Positions 32,607-41,337 of a stretch of DNA of 64,000 bases are shown piece by piece. The stretch is from Streptomyces tendae (lineage in GTDB: Bacteria > Actinomycetota > Actinomycetes > Streptomycetales > Streptomycetaceae). Location of the stretch: assembly GCF_014650435.1 (NCBI RefSeq), contig NZ_BMUY01000007.1:248001-312000 (forward strand). The letters are read 5' to 3'. Both the position numbers and the translations under genes were made by a program. The notes beneath the pieces are model-generated. The model saw only the letters and a list, made by a program, of their open reading frames with translations. It had not been told where the DNA came from and did not search any database. Positions within the stretch are counted from its first letter, which is position 1, and every line of letters begins with the position of its first letter.

Positions 32607-33512
32607 ATGCGCGCAGCCCGGTTCCACGCATACGGCGGAGTGGAGACGCTGGTGGTCGAGCAGGCCCCCGACCCGCATCCAGGACCCGGTGAGATCCGTG
32701 TCCGCGTCGCGGCGGCCGGCGTGAACCCCATCGACTGGAAACTGCGTTCCGGCGCCCTGCAGCAGTTCCTTCCGGTGGAGCTGCCGGCCATCCCCGGGCG
32801 GGACGCCGCCGGTGTGGTCGACGAGATCGGCGGGGGAGTGCAAGGCGTGCGCGTCGGCGACCGGGTCTTCGGGCTCGGCGGGGTCACCGGCGCGAGCGCG
32901 GAGCTGGTCATCCTCTCGGCCTGGGCGCACGCCCCCGCCACGTGGAGCGACGGACAGGCAGCGGGCGCCGGTCTCGCGTCCGTGACCGCCATGCGTGGCC
33001 TGAACGCGCTCGGCCCCCTCGCCGGGCGCACTCTCCTCGTCGAGGGTGCCGCCGGAGGCGTGGGCAGCGCGGCAGTCGAGATCGCCGTGGCCCGGGGCGC
33101 CGCCGTGATCGGGACCGCCGGCGAACGCAACCACGAGTTCCTCTCCTCCCTCGGCGCCGTTCCCACCACCTACGGCCCCGGCCTCGCCCAGCGCCTCACA
33201 ACCCTCGCTCCGCGGGGCATCGACATCGTGCTCGACACCGCGGCCTCCGGTTCCCTGGCCGACCTCGTCGCGATCGCGGGCGACGCGAAGCGCGTGGCAA
33301 CGGTCGCCGACCACGTGGGCGGCCGGCGCCTGGGCACGTATGTGGTCAACGCGGAGAACGACTCCGCCCTCCTGTCCGCCGCGGCGGAACTGGGTGGGCA
33401 GGGCCGCTACACCCCCCGCGTCGAAGAGACCTACCCCTTGGAGCGGATCGCCGACGCCCACGCGCACGCCGAGCGTGGACGCACCCGGGGAAAGCTCGTG
33501 ATCTCCGTCTGA
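32607..33512 (+). CDS. NADPH:quinone reductase-like MDR oxidoreductase
   Basis: 301 residues, zinc-independent MDR: AGVNPIDWKLRSG, PGRDAAGVV, GAAGGVGSAAVEIA. The closest general type is quinone oxidoreductase/zeta-crystallin, which reduces quinones or enones with NADPH. It is co-directional with the HxlR gene upstream. HxlR-family regulators often control such quinone reductases, so electrophile stress is a plausible signal; this is inference. Confidence 0.92.
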   Translation: MRAARFHAYGGVETLVVEQAPDPHPGPGEIRVRVAAAGVNPIDWKLRSGALQQFLPVELPAIPGRDAAGVVDEIGGGVQGVRVGDRVFGLGGVTGASAELVILSAWAHAPATWSDGQAAGAGLASVTAMRGLNALGPLAGRTLLVEGAAGGVGSAAVEIAVARGAAVIGTAGERNHEFLSSLGAVPTTYGPGLAQRLTTLAPRGIDIVLDTAASGSLADLVAIAGDAKRVATVADHVGGRRLGTYVVNAENDSALLSAAAELGGQGRYTPRVEETYPLERIADAHAHAERGRTRGKLVISV

Positions 33513-33579
33513 ACAGGCCCGGTCACAGGAGGGTGGTGCGGGAGCGGCGGGAGCGCCGGCGGCGGCCGGCAGCCGGGGC

Positions 33580-33600
33580 CACATGGGAGTTTCATGTGAA
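33580..33600. promoter_or_regulatory. inverted repeats upstream of the ABC operon
   Basis: CACATG (33580-33585) and CATGTG (33593-33598) are complementary, and TTCA-TG-TGAA occupies 33591-33600. They lie 160 bp upstream of the ABC ATPase start in a 250-bp gap with no gene. No confident promoter was seen. Confidence 0.35.
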
Positions 33601-33762
33601 GTCTGGGTCCCTCGGCCGCCGCCGTCGGTGTTTGACCACGTCAGAGCGTCGGGGCTCCGACGAGGCTTTCATGTTCGTCCAGATCCGGCTCAGGTTGTGC
33701 GGCCACATTGGTGGCGTGCAGGTGACCGTCGCGTGCACAGCACCACCGGGTCTGGAGTTCCG

Positions 33763-34701
33763 ATGATCGAAGTACGAGGTCTGACCAAACGCTACGGCGA
33801 GGTCGTCGCCGTGGACGAGCTGACCTTCGCCGTGCGTCCCGGAGAAGTGACCGGCTTCCTGGGACCCAACGGCGCCGGCAAGTCGACGACGTTGCGCATG
33901 ATCCTGGGGCTGGACGCCGCCACGTCCGGTACGGCGACCGTGTCCGGGCGGCCGTACTCGGCGCAGCCCGCACCCCTGAAGGCGGTCGGAGCCCTGCTGG
34001 ACCCGGGCGCCGTGCTGCCCAGCCGCACCGCGTTCCACCATCTGATGGCGCTCGCCGCAGGCAACGGCATCCCGCGCGCCCGGGTGGGCGAGGTCCTCGC
34101 GGAAGTCGGTCTGGAGAAGGTGGGCCGACGCCGTGCGGGGGCCTACTCCCTCGGTATGCGCCAGCGGCTGGGCATCGCCGCCGCTCTGCTGGGAGACCCT
34201 CCCGTGCTGGTCTTCGACGAGCCGCTCAACGGGCTGGACCCGGAGGGCATCGTCTGGATCCGCTCGCTGATGCGGAGGATGGCGGCCGAGGGACGCGCCG
34301 TGCTGATGTCCAGTCATCTGATGAGCGAGACGGAGCTCACCGCCGACCACCTCATCGTGATCGGCCGGGGAAAGCTGATCGCCGACATGACCATGAAGGA
34401 CTTCATCGCCGCGCACTCCGAGCGCGAGGTCCTGGTCCGCACGCCACAGGCCGAAGTGCTGCGAGAGCTGCTGGCCAGTGCCGTCGGGGTACGGGTCGAG
34501 GACCGCGACACGCTGGTCGTGACCGGGCTGGAAGCCGCGGAGATCGGCGCGCTGGCCTCGATGAGCGGCGTGGAGTTGCATGAACTCACCCCGCGCCAGG
34601 TGTCCCTGGAGAAGGTGTTCATGGACTTGACCAGCGAGGCCGTGGAGTACCGCACGGAGCAGATGGAGCGGACGGAGCCGGAGAAGGTGACGGGCCGATG
34701 A
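33763..34701 (+). CDS. ABC transporter ATP-binding protein (drug/bacitracin exporter type)
   Basis: 312 residues. Walker A GPNGAGKST is at 34-42, the signature-like YSLGMRQRL is mid-protein, Walker B is VLVFDEP and the switch histidine is in SSHLMSE. A C-terminal extension of about 90 residues is typical of DrrA/CcmA-type exporters. The ATG at 33763 follows TGGAG. The stop overlaps the permease ATG (ATGA). It forms an ABC-2 exporter with the next gene; the two-component genes follow directly. Confidence 0.94.
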   Translation: MIEVRGLTKRYGEVVAVDELTFAVRPGEVTGFLGPNGAGKSTTLRMILGLDAATSGTATVSGRPYSAQPAPLKAVGALLDPGAVLPSRTAFHHLMALAAGNGIPRARVGEVLAEVGLEKVGRRRAGAYSLGMRQRLGIAAALLGDPPVLVFDEPLNGLDPEGIVWIRSLMRRMAAEGRAVLMSSHLMSETELTADHLIVIGRGKLIADMTMKDFIAAHSEREVLVRTPQAEVLRELLASAVGVRVEDRDTLVVTGLEAAEIGALASMSGVELHELTPRQVSLEKVFMDLTSEAVEYRTEQMERTEPEKVTGR

Positions 34702-35588
34702 GACAGACCACCGTGCGTCCGGCCTCCGAGCCCACGAGGTTCCGGCCCGGGCGGTCGCCCGCACGGCGGCTCCGGGCGGTTCGGCGTCGCGAGCGCGAGG
34801 CGGGCGGGGCGGCGAGCTTCGCGCACTGTCTGCACGCCGAGTGGATCAAGATCCGTACGATGCGGTCGACGCTCTACGTGCTGCTCGGCACCCTGGCCTT
34901 CTGCGCCGGCCTCGCCGCGCTGAACGGCTCGTCGGCGGGCGACGAGTTCGCGGGCCTGAGCCCGGCGGACCAGGCCGTCTTCGATCCGCTGGCCACCAGC
35001 CTGCGGGGCTACCTGATCGCGCAGATCACCCTGGGCCTGCTGGGCGGTCTGGTCATCACCTCGGAGTACGGCGCGCGCACGATCGTCTCCACCCTCACCT
35101 CCGTCCCGCACCGCGGGCGGGTGCTGACGTCCAAGGCCGTGGTGCTGGTGGCCGTGGCGTTCCCGACCGGGCTGGTGGTCTCGTTGACCGGGTTCCTGGT
35201 CGGCCAGGCGGCCCTGTCCGGGGCCGGAGCTCCGCATCTGGCGCTGTCCGACGGAGAAGCACTGCGAGGCATCTTCGGTGGGGGCCTCTACCTCGCACTG
35301 GCCGGGCTGTTCGGACTCGCCCTGGGCACCGTGATCCGCTCCACCACGGCGACGGTGACGACACTGTTCGGGGTGATGCTGATCGTCCAGCCGTTCGCCC
35401 CGGCGCTGCCCGGCGGCCTCGGCGACTGGGTGACGACGTACTGGCCGCCGATCGCCGGCGGGCAGATCATCACCTCCTACCAGGACCCGGACCTGCTCAC
35501 CCCCTGGGCGGGGTTGGGCGTCATGGCCGGGTGCGTGGCCGTCATGATGGGGGCGGCCCATGCCGTCTTCCGCAAGCGTGACGCCTAG
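34698..35588 (+). CDS. ABC-2 type permease
   Basis: 296 residues. A basic cytoplasmic N-terminus (about 1-50, rich in Arg) precedes six hydrophobic segments, including LYVLLGTLAFCAGLAAL, LIAQITLGLLGGLVITSEYGARTI and LYLALAGLFGLALGTVI. The segment HAEWIKIRTMRST is characteristic of actinobacterial ABC-2 permeases. It is coupled to the ATPase gene. The substrate is unknown; the adjoining sensor kinase and MMPL transporter suggest an envelope or antibiotic-stress function. Confidence 0.92.
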   Translation: MRQTTVRPASEPTRFRPGRSPARRLRAVRRREREAGGAASFAHCLHAEWIKIRTMRSTLYVLLGTLAFCAGLAALNGSSAGDEFAGLSPADQAVFDPLATSLRGYLIAQITLGLLGGLVITSEYGARTIVSTLTSVPHRGRVLTSKAVVLVAVAFPTGLVVSLTGFLVGQAALSGAGAPHLALSDGEALRGIFGGGLYLALAGLFGLALGTVIRSTTATVTTLFGVMLIVQPFAPALPGGLGDWVTTYWPPIAGGQIITSYQDPDLLTPWAGLGVMAGCVAVMMGAAHAVFRKRDA

Positions 35589-35636
35589 CGGGGCGCGACA
35601 GTGAAGGCAGAAGGCCACCGACCGGGGACGGGTGCC

Positions 35637-36341
35637 ATGACGGTGAGACAACGACTGCTGCTGGTCGAGGACGAGCCCACGCTGCGTGAGCTGCTGTCCG
35701 CCAGCCTGCACCTGGCGGGCTTCCAGGTGATCCCGGCCGAAACGGGCGCGCAGGCCGTCGACGCGGTCCGCGAGGAGCGGCCCGACCTGATCGTCCTGGA
35801 CGTGATGCTGCCCGACTTCGACGGCTTCGAGGTGGCCCGCCGCCTGCGAGAACATCCCGCGGGCCACCACGGCACACACCCGCCGATCCTCTTCCTGACC
35901 GCCCGGGACGCCGCCGAGGACCGCATCAGCGGCCTGCGGGCGGGCGGGGACGACTACGTCACCAAGCCCTTCAACCTCGAGGAACTGGTCCTGCGCATCC
36001 AGGCCGTACTGCGCCGCACCAGCGGCCGCCGCACGGACGGTCTCCTGGTCGTCGACGACCTGGAACTCGATCCCGGCAGCCATCAGGTGACCCGGGGCGG
36101 CCAACAGGTGCAACTGTCCCCGACCGAGTTCAGTCTGCTGCGGGTGCTGATGGAGAACGCCGGGCAGGTCCTGTCCAGGGAACAGCTCCTGGACCAGGTG
36201 TGGCACTTCGACTTCAACGGCGACGACTCCATCGTCGCCTCCTACATCAGCTATCTGCGCCGCAAGGTCGACACCCGGGAGCCGAAGCTGATCCACACCG
36301 TGCGCGGCACGGGCTACGTCCTGCGCAGGCCGCGCGCATGA
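35637..36341 (+). CDS. OmpR/PhoB family response regulator
   Basis: 234 residues. Receiver domain 1-125 has the acidic pair ED(11-12)E, phospho-acceptor Asp55 (LIVLDVMLPD) and the KPF lysine. The winged-helix output domain (about 140-232) ends LIHTVRGTGYVLRRPRA. The ATG at 35637 is preferred over a GTG 12 codons upstream. The stop overlaps the kinase ATG. It probably regulates the flanking ABC exporter and/or the MMPL gene. Confidence 0.93.
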   Translation: MTVRQRLLLVEDEPTLRELLSASLHLAGFQVIPAETGAQAVDAVREERPDLIVLDVMLPDFDGFEVARRLREHPAGHHGTHPPILFLTARDAAEDRISGLRAGGDDYVTKPFNLEELVLRIQAVLRRTSGRRTDGLLVVDDLELDPGSHQVTRGGQQVQLSPTEFSLLRVLMENAGQVLSREQLLDQVWHFDFNGDDSIVASYISYLRRKVDTREPKLIHTVRGTGYVLRRPRA

Positions 36342-37852
36342 GCGCCACGGCCTCGCGCTGGTCCCTCGGCCGGGTGTCGCTGCGCGGCCGCGTCGTCACC
36401 ATCAGCCTGCTGCTGGTCGTCGCCGCCCTGCTGACGAGCAACGCCCTGCTCGTCACCCTGCTGGAACGGCAACTGACGCAGCAGTTGGACGACCGTCTGC
36501 GCACCATCACCACCGCGGCCGCGCGGCTGCCGATCCCCGCCGAGGTGCCGGACGGGACGCCCTCGGCGGCGGCCGACACGGCGGAGCGCGAGCTGGTCGG
36601 CGATGTCTACGTGGCGTACCTCGACGCCGAGGGCCGGGCCGGGCGCACGCTGCGCCTGGCCACGGGGAGCGCCCCGGAGCTTTCCGCGCTCGACTCCGAG
36701 GCCGTCGCGGCCCGCGACGGCCGCCCCTTCACGGTCCCGGCCGAGGACGGCGGCGAGTGGCGTGTGGTGGCCATGCCGCTGCATCCCGCAGGGACGTCGG
36801 TGACCGGCCCGACCGCCGCCAACGGCAGCGTGGTCGTGGCCGGTTCGCTGGCCGAGGTCAGTTCGACGATGCGGCATCTGGGCGGGTGGATGCTGGTGAT
36901 CGACTCCCTCGTCCTCGTCCTGCTGGGTGTCGTCGCCTGGTTCGCGCTGCGGGCCGGTCTCGGACCGCTGCGGCGCATCGAGACGACCGCGGCGGCCATC
37001 GCGGGCGGCGACCTCACCCGCCGCGTCCCCCGACCGGTCACCACCCGCACCGAACTCGGCAGGCTGTCCGCGGCGCTCAACGGCATGCTGGACCGGATCG
37101 AGGCCGGCGATGCCGACCGCGCCGCCACCAACGAACGCATGCGCACCTTCATCGCGGACGCCAGCCACGAACTGCGCACCCCCCTGTTCGGCATCAAGGG
37201 CTTCACCGAGCTCTACCGGATGGGCGGCATGCCGCGACGCGAGGACGTCGACTCCGCGATGAGCCGGATCGAGCACGAGGCGGCCCGGCTCGTGCGCATC
37301 GTGGAGGACCTGCTGCTGCTCGCCCGGCTCGCCGAGGAACCGACCGCCGACACGCACCTGCCGCTTCGGATGACCCCGATGGACCTGCGCTCACTGGCCG
37401 CCGACGCGCTGCACGACCTGCGGGCGCTGGCTCCCGAACGTCCCGTCACCCTCACCGGCCCGGACGGCGGCCCGCCCGGTGTCGCCCCGGTACTCGGCGA
37501 CGAGTCGCGTCTGCGCCAGGTGACCTCCAACCTCGTCGGCAACGCCATCGCCCACACGCCGCCCGGCACACCGGTACGCATCGGGGTGGGGACTCTGGGA
37601 GACCGGGCCGTCCTCGAGCTGAGCGACGAGGGACCGGGAATGACGGCCGAGCAGGCCACCCACGTCTTCGACCGCTTCTACCGCGCGGACACGGCCCGTA
37701 CCCGCACACACACCGGAGGAGCCGGGCTCGGCCTGTCCATCGTCCACTCCCTGGTGACCGCTCACCACGGCCGCGTGGACGTCCGCACCGCCCCCGGCCA
37801 CGGAGCCACCTTCCGCATCCTGCTGCCGCTGCACACCGACACCGGTAGCTGA
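36338..37852 (+). CDS. sensor histidine kinase
   Basis: 504 residues. TM1 is at about 19-41, then an extracytoplasmic sensor region of about 145 residues and TM2 at about 187-210. HAMP (about 211-265), HisKA with His277 in DASHELRTPL, and HATPase (GNAIAHTPPG, DEGPGM, GGAGLGLSIV) follow. Coupled to the response regulator, it forms a complete two-component system. The signal is unknown. It is close in layout to TrcS/MprB-like kinases of actinobacteria. Confidence 0.93.
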   Translation: MSATASRWSLGRVSLRGRVVTISLLLVVAALLTSNALLVTLLERQLTQQLDDRLRTITTAAARLPIPAEVPDGTPSAAADTAERELVGDVYVAYLDAEGRAGRTLRLATGSAPELSALDSEAVAARDGRPFTVPAEDGGEWRVVAMPLHPAGTSVTGPTAANGSVVVAGSLAEVSSTMRHLGGWMLVIDSLVLVLLGVVAWFALRAGLGPLRRIETTAAAIAGGDLTRRVPRPVTTRTELGRLSAALNGMLDRIEAGDADRAATNERMRTFIADASHELRTPLFGIKGFTELYRMGGMPRREDVDSAMSRIEHEAARLVRIVEDLLLLARLAEEPTADTHLPLRMTPMDLRSLAADALHDLRALAPERPVTLTGPDGGPPGVAPVLGDESRLRQVTSNLVGNAIAHTPPGTPVRIGVGTLGDRAVLELSDEGPGMTAEQATHVFDRFYRADTARTRTHTGGAGLGLSIVHSLVTAHHGRVDVRTAPGHGATFRILLPLHTDTGS

Positions 37853-38027
37853 AGACCCCCACCCCGCCCCAACACCCGCACCCCAACACAAACCGAAGAC
37901 CCTCTCGTCGGTCTCGCGGACACCTCGGCATGCCTGCCCTGGGCTGTCGATGCCCCGAGGCCCCGGGTGAGACGCCCCGTGAGGGAGACCGAGTGTCCCC
38001 GGCACTCAGAATTGGAGACATCTCTTC

Positions 38028-40340
38028 ATGTCAACTTTCCTGCATCGGGTGGCCCACTGGGCCTTCCGAAGGCGCCGCACCGTGGTGCTGGTGTGGGTGG
38101 CGGTCCTGGCAGCCGTGTTCCTCGGCGCCGTCAGCTCCTCGGAGGCACCCGAGGACTCGGCGTCCCTGCCGGGGATCGAGTCCCAGCAGGCGTTCGACCT
38201 GCTCGACGAACGCTTCCCCGGTACCGAGGCGGACGGGGCGCAAGCCCGTGTCGTCTTCGTAGCCGCGGACGGGCAGCGGGTCACGTCCACGGCCAACCGG
38301 TCGGCCGTCGACACCCTCGTCGACGAGGTCGCCGCCGGGCCGCAGGTCGCCGGGGCCACCAGCCCCTTCGACGCCCACGCGGTCAGCGAGGACGCCTCCA
38401 CGGCGTACGCCACCATCACGTACAGGACCACGGCCGACGACCTCACCGAAGCCAGCAAGGAGGCACTGACCGAGGCGGTCGAGCACGCCCGGGACGCCGG
38501 CCTGACCGTGGAGGTCGGCGGCTCCGCCCTGGAGACCGAGCCGGCCCAGGGCATCGGGGAAGTCCTCGGCATCCTCGTGGCCGCGGCGGTGCTGCTCATC
38601 ACCTTCGGCTCGCTCGCCGCCGCCGGTCTGCCGCTGCTCACCGCGGTTCTCGGCGTGGGCATCAGCCTGGCCACGATCACAGCGCTGGGAAGCGCCCTCG
38701 GATTCTCCTCCACGGTCGGTGAACTGGCGATGATGCTCGGCCTAGCCGTCGGCATCGACTACTCCCTGTTCGTCGTCTCCCGCTACCGCGAGGAACGGGC
38801 CAAGGGCCATCAGGCGCAGGAGGCGGCCGCCCTGGCCGTGGGCACGGCAGGCAGCGCGGTCGTCTTCGCCGGGCTCACCGTCGTCATCGCCCTGCTGGGC
38901 CTCTCCGTAGTCGGCGTGCCCACCCTCACCAAGATGGGAATCGGCTCCGCCGGGACCGTCCTGGTCGGCGTCCTGATCGCCCTGACCGCGGTGCCGGCGC
39001 TCCTGGGCTTCTGGCCCGACGCCGTTCTCCCGCGTCGGGACCGCGAGGGCGCCCGGCGCACCCGCAGCAGGCGTCCGGGCCGCTTCGGCAGGAACAGGAC
39101 CTGGACCTGGAACTGGACCTGGAACTGGACCTGGAACAGGAACAGGCAGGGGACAACCCCGGCCGGCACGGCCAGGACACCATGGGGTGTGCGCTGGGCA
39201 CGGTTCGTGACGCGACGGCCGGTGGCGGTGCTGTTCCTGACCGTTGTCGGCCTCGGGGCGCTCGCCGTACCGTCGCTGAACCTGCGGATGGGCATGCCGG
39301 GCGCCGAGTCCAAGCCGACCACGACCACGGAGCGCCGCGCATACGACGCTCTCGCCGACGGATTCGGACCGGGCTTCAACGGTCCGCTGACCGTGGTCGT
39401 CGACGTCAAGGGCGCCGAGGACCCGGCAGCGGCCGTGACCGCCGTGTCCGACCGTCTCGCCGACACCGAGGGAATCGTCTCCGTCTCACCGCCGCACTTC
39501 AACGAGGCGAAGGACACCGCGGTCGTCTCCGCGGTCCCGTCGACCGGCCCCGCCGGCGAGCGGACGCAGGACCTGGTGCGCACCATCCGTGACGAGCGTC
39601 CCGCGATCGAGTCGGCCACCGGTGCCGAGTTCCAGGTCACCGGCACCACCGCGCTGAACATCGACGTGGGCCGGAAGATGCAGGACGCCCTGGTCCCCTA
39701 CCTCGCGGTCGTCGTCGGCCTCGCCTTCCTCCTCCTGATGGTGGTCTTCCGCTCGATCCTCGTGCCCGTCAAGGCCGCACTCGGCTTCCTGCTGTCCGTG
39801 GGCGCGGCCCTCGGCGCCATCGTCACGGTCTTCCAGGAGGGCCACGGCGCGGGCGTCTTCGGTGTCGAGGAGACCGGCCCGATCATGAGCACGATGCCCA
39901 TCTTCCTGGTCGGCATCGTCTTCGGCCTCGCCATGGACTACCAGGTGTTCCTTGTTTCCCGGATCCGGGAAGCGCACATCCACGGCGAGCAGCCGGGCCA
40001 GGCCGTCGTCACCGGCTTCCGGCACAGCGCCCAGGTCGTCGGCGCGGCGGCACTGATCATGATGGCGGTGTTCGGCGGCTTCATGACGGGTGGCGAGTCC
40101 ATGGTCAAGATGGTCGGCTTCGGCCTGGCCAGTGCCGTGTTCTTCGACGCCTTCGTCGTCCGGATGGCGTTCGTGCCCGCCGTCCTGGCCCTGCTCGGAA
40201 AACGCGCCTGGTGGCTGCCGGGCCGGCTGGACCGGCTGCTCCCACGCGTCGACGTCGAGGGCGAGACACTCACGAGGCGCGTGCCGGCCCCCGACGACGC
40301 GTCCGGGGACGACGACCGCCGGGAACCCGTGACGGTCTGA
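38028..40340 (+). CDS. MMPL family RND transporter
   Basis: 770 residues with the duplicated MMPL plan. TM1 (about 18-37), a first extracytoplasmic domain and five clustered TMs (about 180-345) are followed by a cytoplasmic linker and a second repeat with six TMs (about 398-745). The TM4-region motifs LAVGIDYSLFVVSRYREE and GLAMDYQVFLVSRIREAH are intact. The linker contains an expanded Trp/Thr/Asn repeat encoded by a hexanucleotide array (39091-39144). Family members export lipids or drugs using proton motive force. It is 175 bp after the histidine kinase and possibly controlled by that system. Confidence 0.93.
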   Translation: MSTFLHRVAHWAFRRRRTVVLVWVAVLAAVFLGAVSSSEAPEDSASLPGIESQQAFDLLDERFPGTEADGAQARVVFVAADGQRVTSTANRSAVDTLVDEVAAGPQVAGATSPFDAHAVSEDASTAYATITYRTTADDLTEASKEALTEAVEHARDAGLTVEVGGSALETEPAQGIGEVLGILVAAAVLLITFGSLAAAGLPLLTAVLGVGISLATITALGSALGFSSTVGELAMMLGLAVGIDYSLFVVSRYREERAKGHQAQEAAALAVGTAGSAVVFAGLTVVIALLGLSVVGVPTLTKMGIGSAGTVLVGVLIALTAVPALLGFWPDAVLPRRDREGARRTRSRRPGRFGRNRTWTWNWTWNWTWNRNRQGTTPAGTARTPWGVRWARFVTRRPVAVLFLTVVGLGALAVPSLNLRMGMPGAESKPTTTTERRAYDALADGFGPGFNGPLTVVVDVKGAEDPAAAVTAVSDRLADTEGIVSVSPPHFNEAKDTAVVSAVPSTGPAGERTQDLVRTIRDERPAIESATGAEFQVTGTTALNIDVGRKMQDALVPYLAVVVGLAFLLLMVVFRSILVPVKAALGFLLSVGAALGAIVTVFQEGHGAGVFGVEETGPIMSTMPIFLVGIVFGLAMDYQVFLVSRIREAHIHGEQPGQAVVTGFRHSAQVVGAAALIMMAVFGGFMTGGESMVKMVGFGLASAVFFDAFVVRMAFVPAVLALLGKRAWWLPGRLDRLLPRVDVEGETLTRRVPAPDDASGDDDRREPVTV
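39091..39144 (+). repeat. coding hexanucleotide repeat in the MMPL gene
   Basis: Nine tandem 6-bp units of GGAACN/GGACCT encode a run of alternating Trp with Thr or Asn (residues about 355-372) flanked by Arg. It sits in the cytoplasmic linker between the two halves of the transporter. The repeat length is a multiple of three, so unit changes would keep the frame. Confidence 0.85.
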
Positions 40341-40352
40341 CATACCCACCGA

Positions 40353-40387
40353 CCGGGCCGCTCGCGGTTACTCTGCGAGCGGCCCGG
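40353..40387. terminator. terminator between MMPL and SDR genes
   Basis: Perfect 13-bp stem (40353-40365 with 40375-40387) and a 9-nt loop, 12 bp after the MMPL stop. It lies between two convergent genes, so it may act in both directions. Confidence 0.8.
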
Positions 40388-40438
40388 GCCCCGCAAGCCA
40401 CGGCGAGCCCTGGTGTTCCACTCTCTAGGCGCCGAGCG

Positions 40439-41182
40439 TCAGAGCTGGGACCCGCCGCCGTCCACGGCGAGTTCGGCGCCGGTGGTGTAGGTGGCGTCGA
40501 AGGCGAGAAACAGCACCGTCGTGGCGACTTCGAGGGGCGTGCCCATGCGGAGCATGGGGTTGTCGGCCGCCATCTGCGCCTTGGCCTGATCGGCGGCTTC
40601 CCGAGGCATCGACTTCTCCAGGATTCCGGAGTCGATCGGGCCGGGGCTGACCGCGTTGACACGGATCTTGCGCGGGAGCAGCTCCCGGGCCAGGCTGCGG
40701 GTCATGGAGCGCACCGCCGCCTTGCCGGCCGCGTACGCGCTGAGCATGGGAAGTCCCAGCACGTTCGCCACGGAGGTGGTGAGTACGACGCCGCTGCCCT
40801 CCGCCAGGAGCGGAGCGAGCTTCTGGATCGTGAAGTAGGGGCCCTTGGCGTTGATGGTCAGCAGTTGGTCGAAGAGTTCCTCGCTGGTCGCCTCGAACGG
40901 CGCGAAGCCGTTGACGCCGGCGTTGGCGAACAAGGCGTCGACCGTGCCGAACTCGGCCTTCACCCGGTCGGCCAGCGCGTCGATGTCGGGCAGCGACGCA
41001 GCGTCGCTGCGGACCGCGACCGCACTCCGGCCGAGCCGGTCACGGGCGGCGTCCAGAGCGGCCTGATCACGTCCGGTGATCAGCACACGTGCCCCTTCGT
41101 CCACGAGCAGTTGCGCGGTGGCCAGTCCGAAACCGCTGCTGCCGCCGGTGATCACCACACGCTTGCCTTCGTACTTGCCCAT
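40439..41182 (-). CDS. short-chain dehydrogenase
   Basis: 247-residue classical SDR: GGSSGFG, FANAGVNGF, the serine in TTSVAN, YAAGKAAVRS, SPGPIDSGI and AELAVDGGGSQL at the end. The ATG at 41182 has GAGGGAG ten bases upstream; an ATG three codons earlier is too close to that site. It is divergent from the LysR gene at 41338, with a 27-bp palindrome between. The substrate is unknown. Confidence 0.92.
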   Translation of the reverse strand: MGKYEGKRVVITGGSSGFGLATAQLLVDEGARVLITGRDQAALDAARDRLGRSAVAVRSDAASLPDIDALADRVKAEFGTVDALFANAGVNGFAPFEATSEELFDQLLTINAKGPYFTIQKLAPLLAEGSGVVLTTSVANVLGLPMLSAYAAGKAAVRSMTRSLARELLPRKIRVNAVSPGPIDSGILEKSMPREAADQAKAQMAADNPMLRMGTPLEVATTVLFLAFDATYTTGAELAVDGGGSQL

Positions 41183-41298
41183 GTCGGACATACTCCCTCT
41201 GTGAAAACGGCTGTTGGCTCCGTCCGAGCGGTCCCTCCCGGCCGGACACCAACGAGTCAACAACCGCCCGAACCGGGCGTCCAAGACCCGTTCTGCAC

Positions 41299-41325
41299 CC
41301 CGTGATGCAGGATCTGCATCACGGG
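41299..41325. promoter_or_regulatory. perfect 27-bp LysR-box-like palindrome
   Basis: CCCGTGATGCA (41299-41309) and TGCATCACGGG (41315-41325) flank a 5-bp centre. The palindrome lies 12 bp before the LysR start and within the divergent gap to the SDR. Confidence 0.75.
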
Positions 41326-41337
41326 TACGCTGCCGGT

